From: Sphingobacterium bambusae
GTDB lineage: Bacteria; Bacteroidota; Bacteroidia; Sphingobacteriales; Sphingobacteriaceae
NCBI RefSeq assembly: GCF_033955345.1
Contig: NZ_CP138332.1
Coordinates: 2,108,001 to 2,172,000 of the forward strand
Direction: 5' to 3'
Length of the DNA stretch: 64,000 nt
The position numbers and the translations under genes are program-made. The notes below the pieces were generated by a model that made no database searches, was not told where the DNA came from, and was given only the letters and a program-made list of their open reading frames with translations. This document shows, in pieces, positions 1 to 9,539 of the stretch. Position 1 is the first letter of the stretch. Each line of letters opens with the position of its first letter.

Positions 1-450
1 TAGTAAAATCTCCGAATGCCCATCAACATTGCGCACGGATGTGGTGATGAACATACCGCCCACCGCATTCTTTGTGATCTTACCATCGCGAAAGTTGCTC
101 GTCGAAATCGTGTCGGTCACGATATGCTGGTTCACCAATAACTTCACTTCTTCATCGCTTAAATCGGCAACCGTACTTTTCCCCAAAGAGCCCATATAGG
201 TGCTCATCGCCGCGTTATTAGGCGCAAACACGGTATACGTTCCCCAGGCATCAAGGTAAGAAGCCGTACCGGCCTTCTTTATGGCTTCATAAAACAAGGT
301 ATAGTCGGTCGAGTTTTTTAAAAAAGTAGCAATGTTTGGGGTTTCATCGGTGGTTTCGGTGAATCCTTCCTTTACGCAGGCTCCTTGCATCAGTATGATG
401 CAGAGGCCGAGTGTCCAATAGACAAACTGTTGAATATATCGTCTTTTCAT
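1..450 (-). CDS. Fasciclin (FAS1) domain lipoprotein, 3' part missing
   Basis: The reading frame starts at 448-450 and runs off the left edge, so only about 150 N-terminal residues are present. The N terminus (MKRRYIQQFVYWTLGLCIIL, then MQGAC) is a lipoprotein-type signal with Cys near residue 25. A FAS1 fold follows, recognisable by the segment TVFAPNNAAM and the later VADLSDEEVKLLVNQH. FAS1 domains are usually surface adhesion or ligand-binding modules; in Sphingobacteriaceae they often sit beside SusC/SusD pairs. It begins 10 bp after the SusD stop, so it is the last visible gene of the FAS1-SusC-SusD-FAS1 operon. Substrate is unknown. Confidence 0.85.
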   Translation of the reverse strand, partial: MKRRYIQQFVYWTLGLCIILMQGACVKEGFTETTDETPNIATFLKNSTDYTLFYEAIKKAGTASYLDAWGTYTVFAPNNAAMSTYMGSLGKSTVADLSDEEVKLLVNQHIVTDTISTSNFRDGKITKNAVGGMFITTSVRNVDGHSEILL

Positions 451-459
451 AACCGTCAA

Positions 460-1947
460 TTAATTGGTATAAAATGGATTTTGTATCAATGCCTTATTCA
501 TTTGCAGCTCCGTGAAATAGATAGGTAGATAATGGCTATTCGGATCTCTATATTTACCCAGCATGGACTGTTGCCTATCGACGGGGGCGTATTCGGTGAC
601 CATATTGGTAATAAAATCCAAGCGCGCATAATTGTCTCGGCGAGCAAATCGTAACACATCAAACCAACGCTTACCTTCATAGGCAAACTCCCGAGCTCTT
701 TCTTCCAATAGAAACGTCGTAATAGATTCCGGATCAGAGGGACTAGGGTTAAGATCGTTAAACGACAAGGCATTGGCCCGCTCACGGATTTCATAAATCA
801 AGTCCAAAGCCTCCTGTCCACGGCTCAATTCATTCAATGCTTCCGCTTTCATCAGCAATACATCGGCGTAGCGATAGACCATCCAGTGGGTATAGGACTC
901 TTCCAAAGTTTTACGCAACTCCCTATTGATCCCTTGATACTTATAGATTTGCCCACTCGACGCGTCCAAGGATCCGCGATCGCCGCGAACATCAAAATTC
1001 TCGGGATTGGATTCGTCAATCATATAAAGGGATTCATAAACATTGTTTCCTACCAAATAGGTTGGATTTTGCCGAAACAACACGTGAAAGGGGTTCAATT
1101 GCTGCCGGTCGTATTGCAGCTCAAAAATACCTTCAACAGAATTTCCTTCCGCGAACAGCGTATTCAACCAAGTGGATGCCGCACCTGGCACCAATTGGAA
1201 TTTTCCAGATTGGATAATGACATCACAAGCCGCCAAAGCCTTTTCGTAGTCATTTTGCCAGAGGTACACATCGGCCAGTAGGGCATTAACTGTATTCTTT
1301 GTGATCTTTCCTTTGTCCATAGCCACCGATCCACCGAATGTTTCTTTCACCATTCCGCCAGCGCGTGTGAGGTCGGCAACTACCGCTTCAAAAACCTGTG
1401 CTTGGGTAGATTTCGGAATCATCAAATTATCATCATCAGATTGGGTGAAGGTAAGCTTCAATGGCACGTCGCCCCAGATCCGAGCCAAATAAAAATTCAT
1501 CCATGCACGAATGGTCAAGGCTTCGCCGATGTAAGCATCTAGATCTTCCTGCGAGAAGGTAGGATCCATCTCTTTCGCTTTTGGAGCGTTGTCAATCACA
1601 TTATTGCAAAGGTTAATAATACGGTAGTATTCGCCCCAATTGGTTAGCGTATTAGCAGACATGAGATTGGCAAAGCGATACTCATCCAATACCTGTGTGG
1701 TGAAGGCAGAAAGCTCCACCATATTGGTGCGGATCTCTCCGTGCATAAATAAGGAACTAACCAAGTTACCGGAAGTTAACGAAATATAGAGCCCATTTAC
1801 GGCCGATCGAACATGCTCCTTTGTTTGCCAAAAATCTTGCTCCACCAAGCCGTCTTGCGGTTTAAGATCGAGCCACTTCGTGCAGGAACTAGACAAGGAA
1901 CCTAATGCAAGCAGGAAAATGCTAATATGTATATGAAGTTTTTTCAT
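460..1947 (-). CDS. RagB/SusD family nutrient-uptake lipoprotein
   Basis: A 495-residue SusD homologue, a surface lipoprotein that binds glycan or another ligand and lids the partner SusC channel. It has a signal peptide with lipobox ending at Cys22 (SLSSSC), then the typical KWLDLKPQDG start. The TPR-rich helical core includes RAWMNFYLARIWGDVPL around residues 145-165. The C-terminal SusD domain carries LLEERAREFAYEGKRWFDVL near residue 420. The length is typical. It lies 18 bp downstream of the susC gene and 9 bp before a FAS1 gene. No glycoside hydrolase is in this operon, so the ligand cannot be inferred. Confidence 0.95.
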   Translation of the reverse strand: MKKLHIHISIFLLALGSLSSSCTKWLDLKPQDGLVEQDFWQTKEHVRSAVNGLYISLTSGNLVSSLFMHGEIRTNMVELSAFTTQVLDEYRFANLMSANTLTNWGEYYRIINLCNNVIDNAPKAKEMDPTFSQEDLDAYIGEALTIRAWMNFYLARIWGDVPLKLTFTQSDDDNLMIPKSTQAQVFEAVVADLTRAGGMVKETFGGSVAMDKGKITKNTVNALLADVYLWQNDYEKALAACDVIIQSGKFQLVPGAASTWLNTLFAEGNSVEGIFELQYDRQQLNPFHVLFRQNPTYLVGNNVYESLYMIDESNPENFDVRGDRGSLDASSGQIYKYQGINRELRKTLEESYTHWMVYRYADVLLMKAEALNELSRGQEALDLIYEIRERANALSFNDLNPSPSDPESITTFLLEERAREFAYEGKRWFDVLRFARRDNYARLDFITNMVTEYAPVDRQQSMLGKYRDPNSHYLPIYFTELQMNKALIQNPFYTN

Positions 1948-1965
1948 TGCTTTAGTTATGTATGG

Positions 1966-4900
1966 TTAAAATCGAGTAGATAGTCCGAAGGTGAAACGCA
2001 TGGTGGGTGGTGTTCGGGAATTGTCCCAAGCCACACCAAATATTCCCGACTGCATATTGATCTCTGGATCTTGCCCGAGGTAGTTGGTCCAAGTGAAGAA
2101 GTTTTCGCCCGTTACGTACATGCGCAGGTCACTCATGCCTAGGCGATCGATCAAGGCCTTTCCGAAAGAATAGCTTACGGTTGCTGATCGAAAACGTATA
2201 AACGAGGCATCCTGCACATAACGATCGGATCCCAACCAGTTGTAACCCGCTCCCATCAATGCACGCGGCATATCGGTCACGTCGCCTTCTTTTCGCCAAC
2301 GGCTCAACACGGCGGTAGATTGGTTGTCGTAATTTGTCATTTTTGTGGTATGCATCATCGCGCCGTTTACTACATCATATCCTACGCGGAAGTTGAAAAA
2401 CAAGTTGATGCGCAGTCTATTTTTGATGTTGATCGAAGGGCCAAATCCTCCAGTAAATCGAGGGTTTGAATTTCCGAGATAAACAATATCGCGTTCGTCG
2501 ATGCTTCCATCATTATTGATATCGGCATACTTCGCATCCCCTGCCTGAAATACGTAATCGGTGGAAGGATAGTTGAAGCGCATGTAAACAGGCTCGCCAT
2601 CGGGACCAAAAATCTGGTTGCCATCCACGTCGCGCGCGATAGTCTCCTCCGTAGTTGCGTAAACGCCCAAAAATCGATATCCATAAAATGATCCTATCGG
2701 ATTGTTCATTTGTAGGATACGCTTAAACTCACCGTTCACGGTACCACGTCCCGATTCGTTCACTAAAAATTCCGGAATTTCACGGATGACATTCATGTTA
2801 CGGGCAATGTTGAATGCAAAATCAATCGTCAAGTCTTTCGTGCGGTAGGGCGTAGCGTTCAATCCTACCTCCCAACCTTGGTTATCCATGGTTCCGGAGT
2901 TCAGCCATATGCTGTTGTAACCGCTGATGTTTGGAACACCCAGATTTTCGAATAACATATCTACCGTGCGATTTCTGTAGACGTCCACATCTAGCCTCAC
3001 TTTGCGATCCCAAACTTCAATGTTGAAGCCGACATTTTGCCCTTTGACGGTTTCCCATTTCAGATTTCTCAACTCCATGTTGGCCGGAAACACACCCGTT
3101 TCACCGAGGTAGGTTGTTTCGTTATTGATGATGTTGCTATAAAAAAGGTAGTCTGCGCGTGGGGCGCGACCCGATTGACCGTAGCTGGCCCGTAAACTCA
3201 GTTCATTGATGAAAGGGATATTCTCCATAAATCGCTCACCGGAAACGCGCCAACGGGTCGATACGGAAGGGAAATAGCCAAAACGATTGTTCGCGCCGAA
3301 CTTGGAATTAGCATCCATCCGAAGCCCTGCATTGATAATGTATTTATCATTGAGCTTATATTGGGTGCTAAATAGACCTCCAATGGCACGCGATTCGCCT
3401 AGACCTGCACGTAGCGCCAGCTCATTGTTCTGTGTACGGCCGGGATTGGATGGATCCGTCAACAAGGTAGATGCCGTGTTGGATATCATCGACTCGTAAT
3501 TCAACCCACGCGCATCATCCGTTTGCCAAGACAACAGCATCTGCAGATTATGCTTTTCGGTATTCACCGGGAAGTAAATCAAGTTAGACTTGGTCTGCAA
3601 ACGAAAAGAATCATAATCGGATTCGCCGGCTCTGTTCACCACCGTCTCCGTGAAAGGACGCCCTGTTGCCAGTTGCGGCAAGAAGCTGTTTACCCGCGTG
3701 TTATTGATATCAAACATAACCTGAAAGTCAGAGATCAACTTATTGGGTATGATATCATATTTGAGGTTAAAAACGGGCGTGATACGTTCCCCACCATGCT
3801 TATTTGTTGCATATTCGGCCATCGCTGCCGGATTGTAGGTTCCAGGATAAGCACCTTGGATATTCCTTTCTGGCGAGAAGTAGACGGGCATAATATTGCC
3901 ATAATTATCGTATTCATAGAGGCTCATGTTGGGCATCTTGATATAGGCCGTGCCGCGAATATTATCTTGGTTATCGTTGGAATTGACGTAATTCCTGTCC
4001 GTTACGGTATGTGTATAGGCGATGTCGGTACGAAAGCGTATACGATCGGAAATTTCGTAATCGAGATTCAATCGGGCCGAGATCCGCTGCAGGGCTGTAC
4101 CCACGGTTACGCCACGTTGTCCTAGGTAAGCGACCGATGAGTAATAGCGCGCTTTTTCGCCTCCTCCTTGAATGGAAAAGGTGTGATCGTTAGACAGTCC
4201 GGTTTGCGTGATGGCGTCAATCCAATCGGTATTTTGGCTGTAGTTGTTGTAATAATACACATCTCCCGGATCGTATTGAAACTCCCTCGAGAGCAGCGTA
4301 TTCAGCGGCGTTCCCGTACGATTCATATACATCTCAGGAATCAATTGTGAATATTGATTTCCGTTCAATAAAGGAATAGCGCTGGGCAAGTTGGACATCG
4401 ATCCGCGGAAAGAGTAATTAATCGTCGGCTTAGACATGGTGCCACGCTTGGTCGTGATTAAAAGGACGCCATTTGATGCTCGTGATCCCCACACTGCCGT
4501 TGCTGCAGCATCTTTCAATACCGTAATCGTTTCGATATCTGCCGGTGCGATATTCAACAATTGGGCATAACCGTCTTCATCCGCTGTCCCGAAATTGAAA
4601 TCGCCGGGAATACTGGTTTCATAGGGCATTCCATCCACAACAATCAGCGGTTCTGCATTCCCACTCAGGGAAGATGTACCGCGAATACGGATAGACATTC
4701 CCGATCCCGGGTCACCGGAATTGGCAGAAATATCAACACCGGGCAGGCGGCCCTGTAAAGCTTCATCAATGGAGCTAGATTGCAATTCTTGAAGTAACTT
4801 GGCGTTGATCGATGCTGTCGCTGTTGTCAAATCGCGTGCAGAAATATTGAGCAGCCCCGTGTTGGTTGGTGCTTGTTGTGCCGTAATTGATACTTCTTCG

Positions 4901-5244
4901 ATCTGATTGTCGTTTGAAATCAAGGACACCTGCAGCTGTGTTTGCTTATTGATGGGCAAGGTTCGCGCGTGATAGCCGATATAGGATATATTCAGTCTAT
5001 TGGTATTGCTTTTTAAGCTTATTGCATAATTCCCCTCCATATCCGTGGTCACGGCAGTCAAGGTTCTGTTATCCGCACCCCACTCCGCAACGGTCGCTCC
5101 CACAATGGGTTCCTTGCTTTTGGAATCCACAACCTTTCCACGTAAAACCGTCTGCGCCAGCGCGGGCTCTATCCCGAACCATAGACATAGCACGATCAAA
5201 GAAAAGATATATGTCGACTGCGATTTCATAAGTATATAATTCAT
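1966..5244 (-). CDS. SusC/RagA family TonB-linked outer membrane protein
   Basis: A 1092-residue TonB-dependent outer-membrane transporter that imports ligand captured by its SusD partner. In order: signal peptide ending near EPALAQ, a carboxypeptidase-regulatory-like domain (about 33-100, GKVVDSKSKEPIVGATV), a plug domain (about 120-270, with LQGRLPGVDI, IRIRGTSSL and VLKDAAATAVWGSRASNGV), then a 22-strand barrel to the C-terminal Phe. There is no STN domain, so signalling to an anti-sigma factor is not expected. The start at 5244 (MNYILMKSQ) or the internal Met six residues later are both possible. It sits 18 bp downstream of a FAS1 lipoprotein gene. Confidence 0.96.
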   Translation of the reverse strand: MNYILMKSQSTYIFSLIVLCLWFGIEPALAQTVLRGKVVDSKSKEPIVGATVAEWGADNRTLTAVTTDMEGNYAISLKSNTNRLNISYIGYHARTLPINKQTQLQVSLISNDNQIEEVSITAQQAPTNTGLLNISARDLTTATASINAKLLQELQSSSIDEALQGRLPGVDISANSGDPGSGMSIRIRGTSSLSGNAEPLIVVDGMPYETSIPGDFNFGTADEDGYAQLLNIAPADIETITVLKDAAATAVWGSRASNGVLLITTKRGTMSKPTINYSFRGSMSNLPSAIPLLNGNQYSQLIPEMYMNRTGTPLNTLLSREFQYDPGDVYYYNNYSQNTDWIDAITQTGLSNDHTFSIQGGGEKARYYSSVAYLGQRGVTVGTALQRISARLNLDYEISDRIRFRTDIAYTHTVTDRNYVNSNDNQDNIRGTAYIKMPNMSLYEYDNYGNIMPVYFSPERNIQGAYPGTYNPAAMAEYATNKHGGERITPVFNLKYDIIPNKLISDFQVMFDINNTRVNSFLPQLATGRPFTETVVNRAGESDYDSFRLQTKSNLIYFPVNTEKHNLQMLLSWQTDDARGLNYESMISNTASTLLTDPSNPGRTQNNELALRAGLGESRAIGGLFSTQYKLNDKYIINAGLRMDANSKFGANNRFGYFPSVSTRWRVSGERFMENIPFINELSLRASYGQSGRAPRADYLFYSNIINNETTYLGETGVFPANMELRNLKWETVKGQNVGFNIEVWDRKVRLDVDVYRNRTVDMLFENLGVPNISGYNSIWLNSGTMDNQGWEVGLNATPYRTKDLTIDFAFNIARNMNVIREIPEFLVNESGRGTVNGEFKRILQMNNPIGSFYGYRFLGVYATTEETIARDVDGNQIFGPDGEPVYMRFNYPSTDYVFQAGDAKYADINNDGSIDERDIVYLGNSNPRFTGGFGPSINIKNRLRINLFFNFRVGYDVVNGAMMHTTKMTNYDNQSTAVLSRWRKEGDVTDMPRALMGAGYNWLGSDRYVQDASFIRFRSATVSYSFGKALIDRLGMSDLRMYVTGENFFTWTNYLGQDPEINMQSGIFGVAWDNSRTPPTMRFTFGLSTRF

Positions 5245-5262
5245 TTTCTTTAGGTTCTTGGT

Positions 5263-7482
5263 TTAGTTTAGATATCCATTAAGTTCATGGAGAACGATAC
5301 GGTTACTGATATAAAGGTTGGTATTGTTTACCGCGGATACTGTCTTGCCGGAAGCATCTGTAAAACGAAGGTTATTGACGGCATTCGCGATACCTACGAT
5401 AACCGACTGATCGCTGGCATCCTTCAACAAACTAATTCCTGAAATAACGTCTTGGTTTCCATCTGGAGCGACATTGATATTAGTAAGGATATGATGCTGG
5501 AGAAAACGTTCAACTTTTGTTCTATCTACCAAATCTGTCGGAGCTGTGTTGCTCGGCAATACACCAGCGTCAACAGCCTGTTGAATAGCTGCATTGTTTG
5601 GCATCAGAATCGTATAGGATGAACCGGCAGCGATACCGTTAATCGTTAAATCAGCAGCTCTATATAAGGTCGAGTTGACGAGATAATCGCGGAAGCGGCT
5701 GGTTTGCGTATTAGCATTGGCCACACGGTTGACCGCCTGTCCGGCAGTTTCAGCAGAGAATTCCAAAAGGTTATCCACATAATAGATACGACCATTGTTT
5801 CCGAATTTGGCCGAACCGGTTATATGAACGGATTGCCCTAAAAATTCATTTCCTGCAGCATACATATTGCCATTTTGCCATTTGATAAATTCTCCCGGAA
5901 TAATTTTGTCGCCGGTTTGTATGTAGCCACTGCTATTTTCAATATTCGCCAACTCATCGTTAGGCGTCTCGACAATGTGGGTGTAGAGTATCCGTTGAAG
6001 ACGTGGTTCGGTAATCGCATGCCCGATAACATTATTGTTTCTATCGCGCCAGCTCCACTCGTTTATTCGCTCGTTATAAGCGTAGCCCAACTGTTGCAAA
6101 AGCCTATCGGAAAACAGAAATACCGTAAACTGTTGATTTGGGTTAGTGATGATACGCTTATATTCTTTGTTCAACAGCATCAACATCAACGAATAATCAG
6201 GATCTAGGATAATATGCTTGTAAACGGTGCTGAATAGGTTGGATTCCTGCACTTTGCTTGTTCCATAAAAGAAACCATTACTCAACATCTTTTTATCGAC
6301 GATATCCTGCTGCACGAAAGTAGCGGGCTCTTCATGCACGTTAAACTTAAGCGAAAACTGGCTTGGCCAAACGGCATTACGCCACAACAACGTGTTGACA
6401 AAATCGGCTAGTACCGTCTTCGGAACATTATTTAAGGTCTTGTAGTGCTCCAACAGAATCGTGCGAACCCAAGGTATAAGGACGTCATTTTTTGGAATGA
6501 ACAAGGTGAAAGCATCCTGCTGCCCGTCGTTGTCCTCCTCTTTTAGATAGTTTTCATTATTTAAAGAAAAGGTCAATAAGGGATCATAAACTTTTACATA
6601 CACCTGCGCAACCTCTCCGGTACGATATTCGTAGGTTTTACTAGCCGCTGCATTTGGTGCATAGGTAACAAAGAACTGGTTTAAGATAGAATCCCTAAAG
6701 AAGCTATAATCATCATGCTCGGCCAAATAGCGATCTAAACTTGGTTGTGGCAATGTAACGGCATCCACTTCGTGTATCACGCCGTTCTCGGCGATGATGT
6801 CGGCCTTTAACACCTTTGCTCCCATAAAGTTAAAATCAGCCCAAGTAACATTGGGGTGAAAGAAACTATAGTCTGCCGCTGTCAGGTTGTTCATCGACGC
6901 ATACTTCTGGTGGAAATAGGTGACGTATTTGTTGTTGTTATCACCATCGATGTAATAGGGCGTTCCAAATGTCACCGAAACATTATTGCGGTTTGAGGCG
7001 GTCACGATCAGCTCCTGCTCAACGCCATTGATGCGCACTTTTTGTTTTTGAAAGCCTTCATAGTAGGCTGTTCGGCGACGAAAGCCTAAGCCTTCAACCC
7101 AACCCAAATTACTTTGATAATCGGCAATATGATTGGTTTGAAAGGCGTTATACACGAGCGCATAGCGTACAATCTGCGCAGCGACTTCCTCGGGAACTTG
7201 CTCTACCGTACCATAACCTTCTTGCGTTAGAAAACGGTTGACGGCTTCATCATTTGGCGCAAATATGGTCCAATAGCCTGCCTGATCCAACGTTTCCTTA
7301 TAGCTTGCTTTCTCGATTAATCGGCGAAACAAAGAAAACCTACCTTCTTCTTCCAATCGTGTATAGATCGGCGATTCCAAATTTTCCGGGCGGTTATAAA
7401 AATTATCAAATGCATCTTTTCTACAGCCTACGCATAAGACGATAAACAAAACCCAATAAAAGGTTACTTTGTAAACACGCAT
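5263..7482 (-). CDS. Multi-domain fasciclin (FAS1) lipoprotein
   Basis: A 739-residue protein with a lipoprotein signal (LFIVLCVGC, Cys20) and about four consecutive FAS1-like modules. They are seen from repeated signatures: YWTIFAPNDEAVNRFL (near 70), FTLFIPKND (near 330), FTVFLFSDRLLQQLGY (near 455) and SYTILMPNNAAIQQAV (near 640). It is probably exported to the cell surface and may act as an accessory ligand-binding protein for the SusC/SusD pair that follows 18 bp downstream. It is first in the operon, and its leader (7483-7507) carries a 13-nt stretch complementary to the small RNA candidate at 48237. The function of FAS1 proteins in such operons is not established. Confidence 0.9.
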   Translation of the reverse strand: MRVYKVTFYWVLFIVLCVGCRKDAFDNFYNRPENLESPIYTRLEEEGRFSLFRRLIEKASYKETLDQAGYWTIFAPNDEAVNRFLTQEGYGTVEQVPEEVAAQIVRYALVYNAFQTNHIADYQSNLGWVEGLGFRRRTAYYEGFQKQKVRINGVEQELIVTASNRNNVSVTFGTPYYIDGDNNNKYVTYFHQKYASMNNLTAADYSFFHPNVTWADFNFMGAKVLKADIIAENGVIHEVDAVTLPQPSLDRYLAEHDDYSFFRDSILNQFFVTYAPNAAASKTYEYRTGEVAQVYVKVYDPLLTFSLNNENYLKEEDNDGQQDAFTLFIPKNDVLIPWVRTILLEHYKTLNNVPKTVLADFVNTLLWRNAVWPSQFSLKFNVHEEPATFVQQDIVDKKMLSNGFFYGTSKVQESNLFSTVYKHIILDPDYSLMLMLLNKEYKRIITNPNQQFTVFLFSDRLLQQLGYAYNERINEWSWRDRNNNVIGHAITEPRLQRILYTHIVETPNDELANIENSSGYIQTGDKIIPGEFIKWQNGNMYAAGNEFLGQSVHITGSAKFGNNGRIYYVDNLLEFSAETAGQAVNRVANANTQTSRFRDYLVNSTLYRAADLTINGIAAGSSYTILMPNNAAIQQAVDAGVLPSNTAPTDLVDRTKVERFLQHHILTNINVAPDGNQDVISGISLLKDASDQSVIVGIANAVNNLRFTDASGKTVSAVNNTNLYISNRIVLHELNGYLN

Positions 7483-7973
7483 AAATTAGCTTTATAGGTT
7501 TATAATTATTTTATATTCACGTATATATTGGTCAGTCGCTTGCGCTAAAAACATATTCTATTGCCCAAAAGGACAAGATTAGTTGCTATTTTCTATAATA
7601 GAGGTAACACGCATTGTGTAAACCCTTATGGTTGAAGATAACGGAGAATATGTCGGTGCGCTAATGGTTCCTTTATAAAACCGGTGACTGCTACTTACTC
7701 TTCAAAATTTAACTTCTCTGGTCTAAATTGTATCGTTATAATTCAAATATATCAGCTGTTGCAGGGAGTCGCAACCTGTGGCATCCTGCCAATATCTTAC
7801 AAAAGATAAGTGAACATGCTATAATTTAAGCAGTCATGGATTAGAGCTACAACAATGGCATCTGCTAAAAGCATTTATCTAATTGTTAAATACAGCATGT
7901 TTTTTTACTTCGAATTTGCGCCGTTACCATCCTGTTGCAACCTGCCTGTAGCTCTTCCTATATTTTTCAAATA
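7483..7973. promoter_or_regulatory. Regulatory gap upstream of the FAS1-SusC-SusD operon
   Basis: About 490 bp without a credible gene. It must carry the promoter of the minus-strand operon beginning at 7482. Two blocks share a motif, read on the minus strand as CAGGTTGC next to CAGGATG: one at about 7771-7788 (plus strand GCAACCTGTGGCATCCTG) and one at about 7928-7944 (CATCCTGTTGCAACCTG). Both contain or border GTTGC/GCAAC inverted halves (7758-7775 and 7934-7941). A related CAACCTG lies at 9428-9434, before the next minus-strand gene. These may be operator sites for a shared regulator; the regulator is not identifiable. Confidence 0.4.
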
Positions 7974-8011
7974 AAAAAAGCGAGCTTTCTTCATCAGATT
8001 GCTCGCTTTTT
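7974..8011 (-). terminator. Rho-independent terminator of the SGNH esterase gene
   Basis: AAAAGCGAGC (left arm ending at 7985) pairs with GCTCGCTTTT (8001-8010), with a 15-nt loop. On the minus strand the hairpin is followed by a T run (7973-7979). It lies directly after the stop at 8013, so it separates this gene from the FAS1-Sus operon. Confidence 0.8.
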
Positions 8012-8012
8012 G

Positions 8013-9422
8013 CTAGTTACCATCGGGTTTTAGCCGACTGTTTTTTAAACCGGGAGGCCAATGCCATGTGGTAAAATCATCCGGTAGGGATGGATCGTAA
8101 CTTTCGAAATCGATAATGTGAGCTTGGAGATCAAGCCTGTCCTGTTTGATACCCTGTAAAACCATCTTAGCTATTTGATAGGCGCCATAGGTATTGAAAT
8201 GCGTATTATCCTGCAAGGGTTCAGGCTGTTCGGAGAAGGTATTGGCTGCATAATGTACAAACGCACGCTTAGAGTTCTCTACGCCCAAGCGCTGGTAAAA
8301 GGCACGGGTCATCCTGTTCAAATCAATTAGCGGAACGTCTAGCTCCGCGGCGACTTGGCGTGCTGCCGCTGGATATTCGCCTAGGGTATATAACAAATTA
8401 CCGTCCGCATCAAATGCTCGTCGCGCGGTGGAAGTAACGATAACAGGAATTCCCCCTTTTTTCCGAAACTCCTTTACGAATAGACGTAAACGCTCGGCGT
8501 AACCATGGAACGCTCCTGCTTTTTCGCCCTGCTCCTTTTGATCGTTATGACCAAATTCGATAAACAGGTAATCACCTGGTTGGCTGACGGATAATATCTT
8601 GGCCAATCTATTAGAAGATAAAAAGGAACTGAGCGCTAGCCCCGATTCGGCATGGTTGGCGATGGCAACCTGTTGATCGAAGAAACGAGGGATCATTTGC
8701 CCCCAAGATGCCCAAGGCTCATCTTCCTGATTGACGACTGTGGAATTACCGGCCAAAAATACAGTGGTGATAGTAGAAACTGCTTCGATCCGTATATAGT
8801 CAATACGTGTGGTACGTTGGAATTCTAAGGTCAGCTTATCATCCCAGTCCAACTTCGCCGCCTCGCGTGGCTTTTTCAGTTTCACAGACTCCCCATTATG
8901 GATTAAGGGGCTCTTGATATGAACGATAAAGCTGGTCGCTATTTTCTTTCCCGCAGGAACGATCTGATCCTCCACATGCAAGCGCCGCGACTCCGACCGT
9001 ATCGTGCTGTGATAAGCGGTGTCCTTATCACCATGGTAACCCACGGTGACCCGATAATTGCCTTCGGGCACATTGACCGAGAAGTAAAACGGTTTGTTGC
9101 TAGCAAGCGACGCTTGCTTACTCCCCTTTTCAATCCGTATATCGTTTTCGGTTCCAAATTCGAAACCATAACCGATGGAAGAAGAGAAGGCTTGAGGCTT
9201 CGTTATAAGGACATCATCCTTCGCATACTTCTTACCAAAGGAAAAATTACGGATAAGTTGTTGAGCGAATAGTGCTTGCCCTATAGGAAACATCAAGAGA
9301 AAAAACAGAAAGCATGTCCGGTAGCGGTAGTGGGAAGTAAATCTCCCTGCACAAATGCTTACGATATTGCAGAACAATGGATACATAATTGGAAAAAATT
9401 GAAAATAGAGAAAATGTAGCAA
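8013..9422 (-). CDS. SGNH/GDSL esterase, rhamnogalacturonan acetylesterase-like
   Basis: Up to 469 residues. A signal peptide (FLLMFPIGQALFAQ) suggests export; the true start may be Met13 (about 9386) rather than the first Met. Residues about 60-215 form a beta-rich carbohydrate-binding-like module. The C-terminal half is an SGNH hydrolase of the CE12/YesT type: block I VFLAGNSTV (nucleophile Ser in GNSTV, where most homologues have GDST), block III FGHNDQKE, and block V DNTHFNTYGA supplying the Asp-His pair. Family members remove acetyl groups from rhamnogalacturonan. It is alone between a terminator and the divergent ndk gene. The preceding CAACCTG motif resembles ones upstream of the FAS1 operon. 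Confidence 0.85.
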   Translation of the reverse strand: MLHFLYFQFFPIMYPLFCNIVSICAGRFTSHYRYRTCFLFFLLMFPIGQALFAQQLIRNFSFGKKYAKDDVLITKPQAFSSSIGYGFEFGTENDIRIEKGSKQASLASNKPFYFSVNVPEGNYRVTVGYHGDKDTAYHSTIRSESRRLHVEDQIVPAGKKIATSFIVHIKSPLIHNGESVKLKKPREAAKLDWDDKLTLEFQRTTRIDYIRIEAVSTITTVFLAGNSTVVNQEDEPWASWGQMIPRFFDQQVAIANHAESGLALSSFLSSNRLAKILSVSQPGDYLFIEFGHNDQKEQGEKAGAFHGYAERLRLFVKEFRKKGGIPVIVTSTARRAFDADGNLLYTLGEYPAAARQVAAELDVPLIDLNRMTRAFYQRLGVENSKRAFVHYAANTFSEQPEPLQDNTHFNTYGAYQIAKMVLQGIKQDRLDLQAHIIDFESYDPSLPDDFTTWHWPPGLKNSRLKPDGN

Positions 9423-9512
9423 GGTGGCAACCTGCTCTTTCCTGCTGAATCACATGAACAAAAAGCGTTGATTTTCGTAGGGTTTATGTACGGTAAAGAA
9501 CAATGAATTTAC

Positions 9513-9520
9513 TAACTTTG
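9513..9520 (+). promoter_or_regulatory. -7 promoter element of ndk
   Basis: TAACTTTG matches the Bacteroidota -7 consensus TAnnTTTG and lies 20 bp before the ndk ATG at 9540. A good -33 TTTG is not evident at the expected spacing. Confidence 0.5.
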
Positions 9521-9539
9521 TGAAAAATTATCGAATACA

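Noticed and set aside
3523..4125. A 200-codon plus-strand frame inside susC
   Set aside because: It is antisense to a well-conserved SusC barrel region and resembles no protein; it is a coding shadow.
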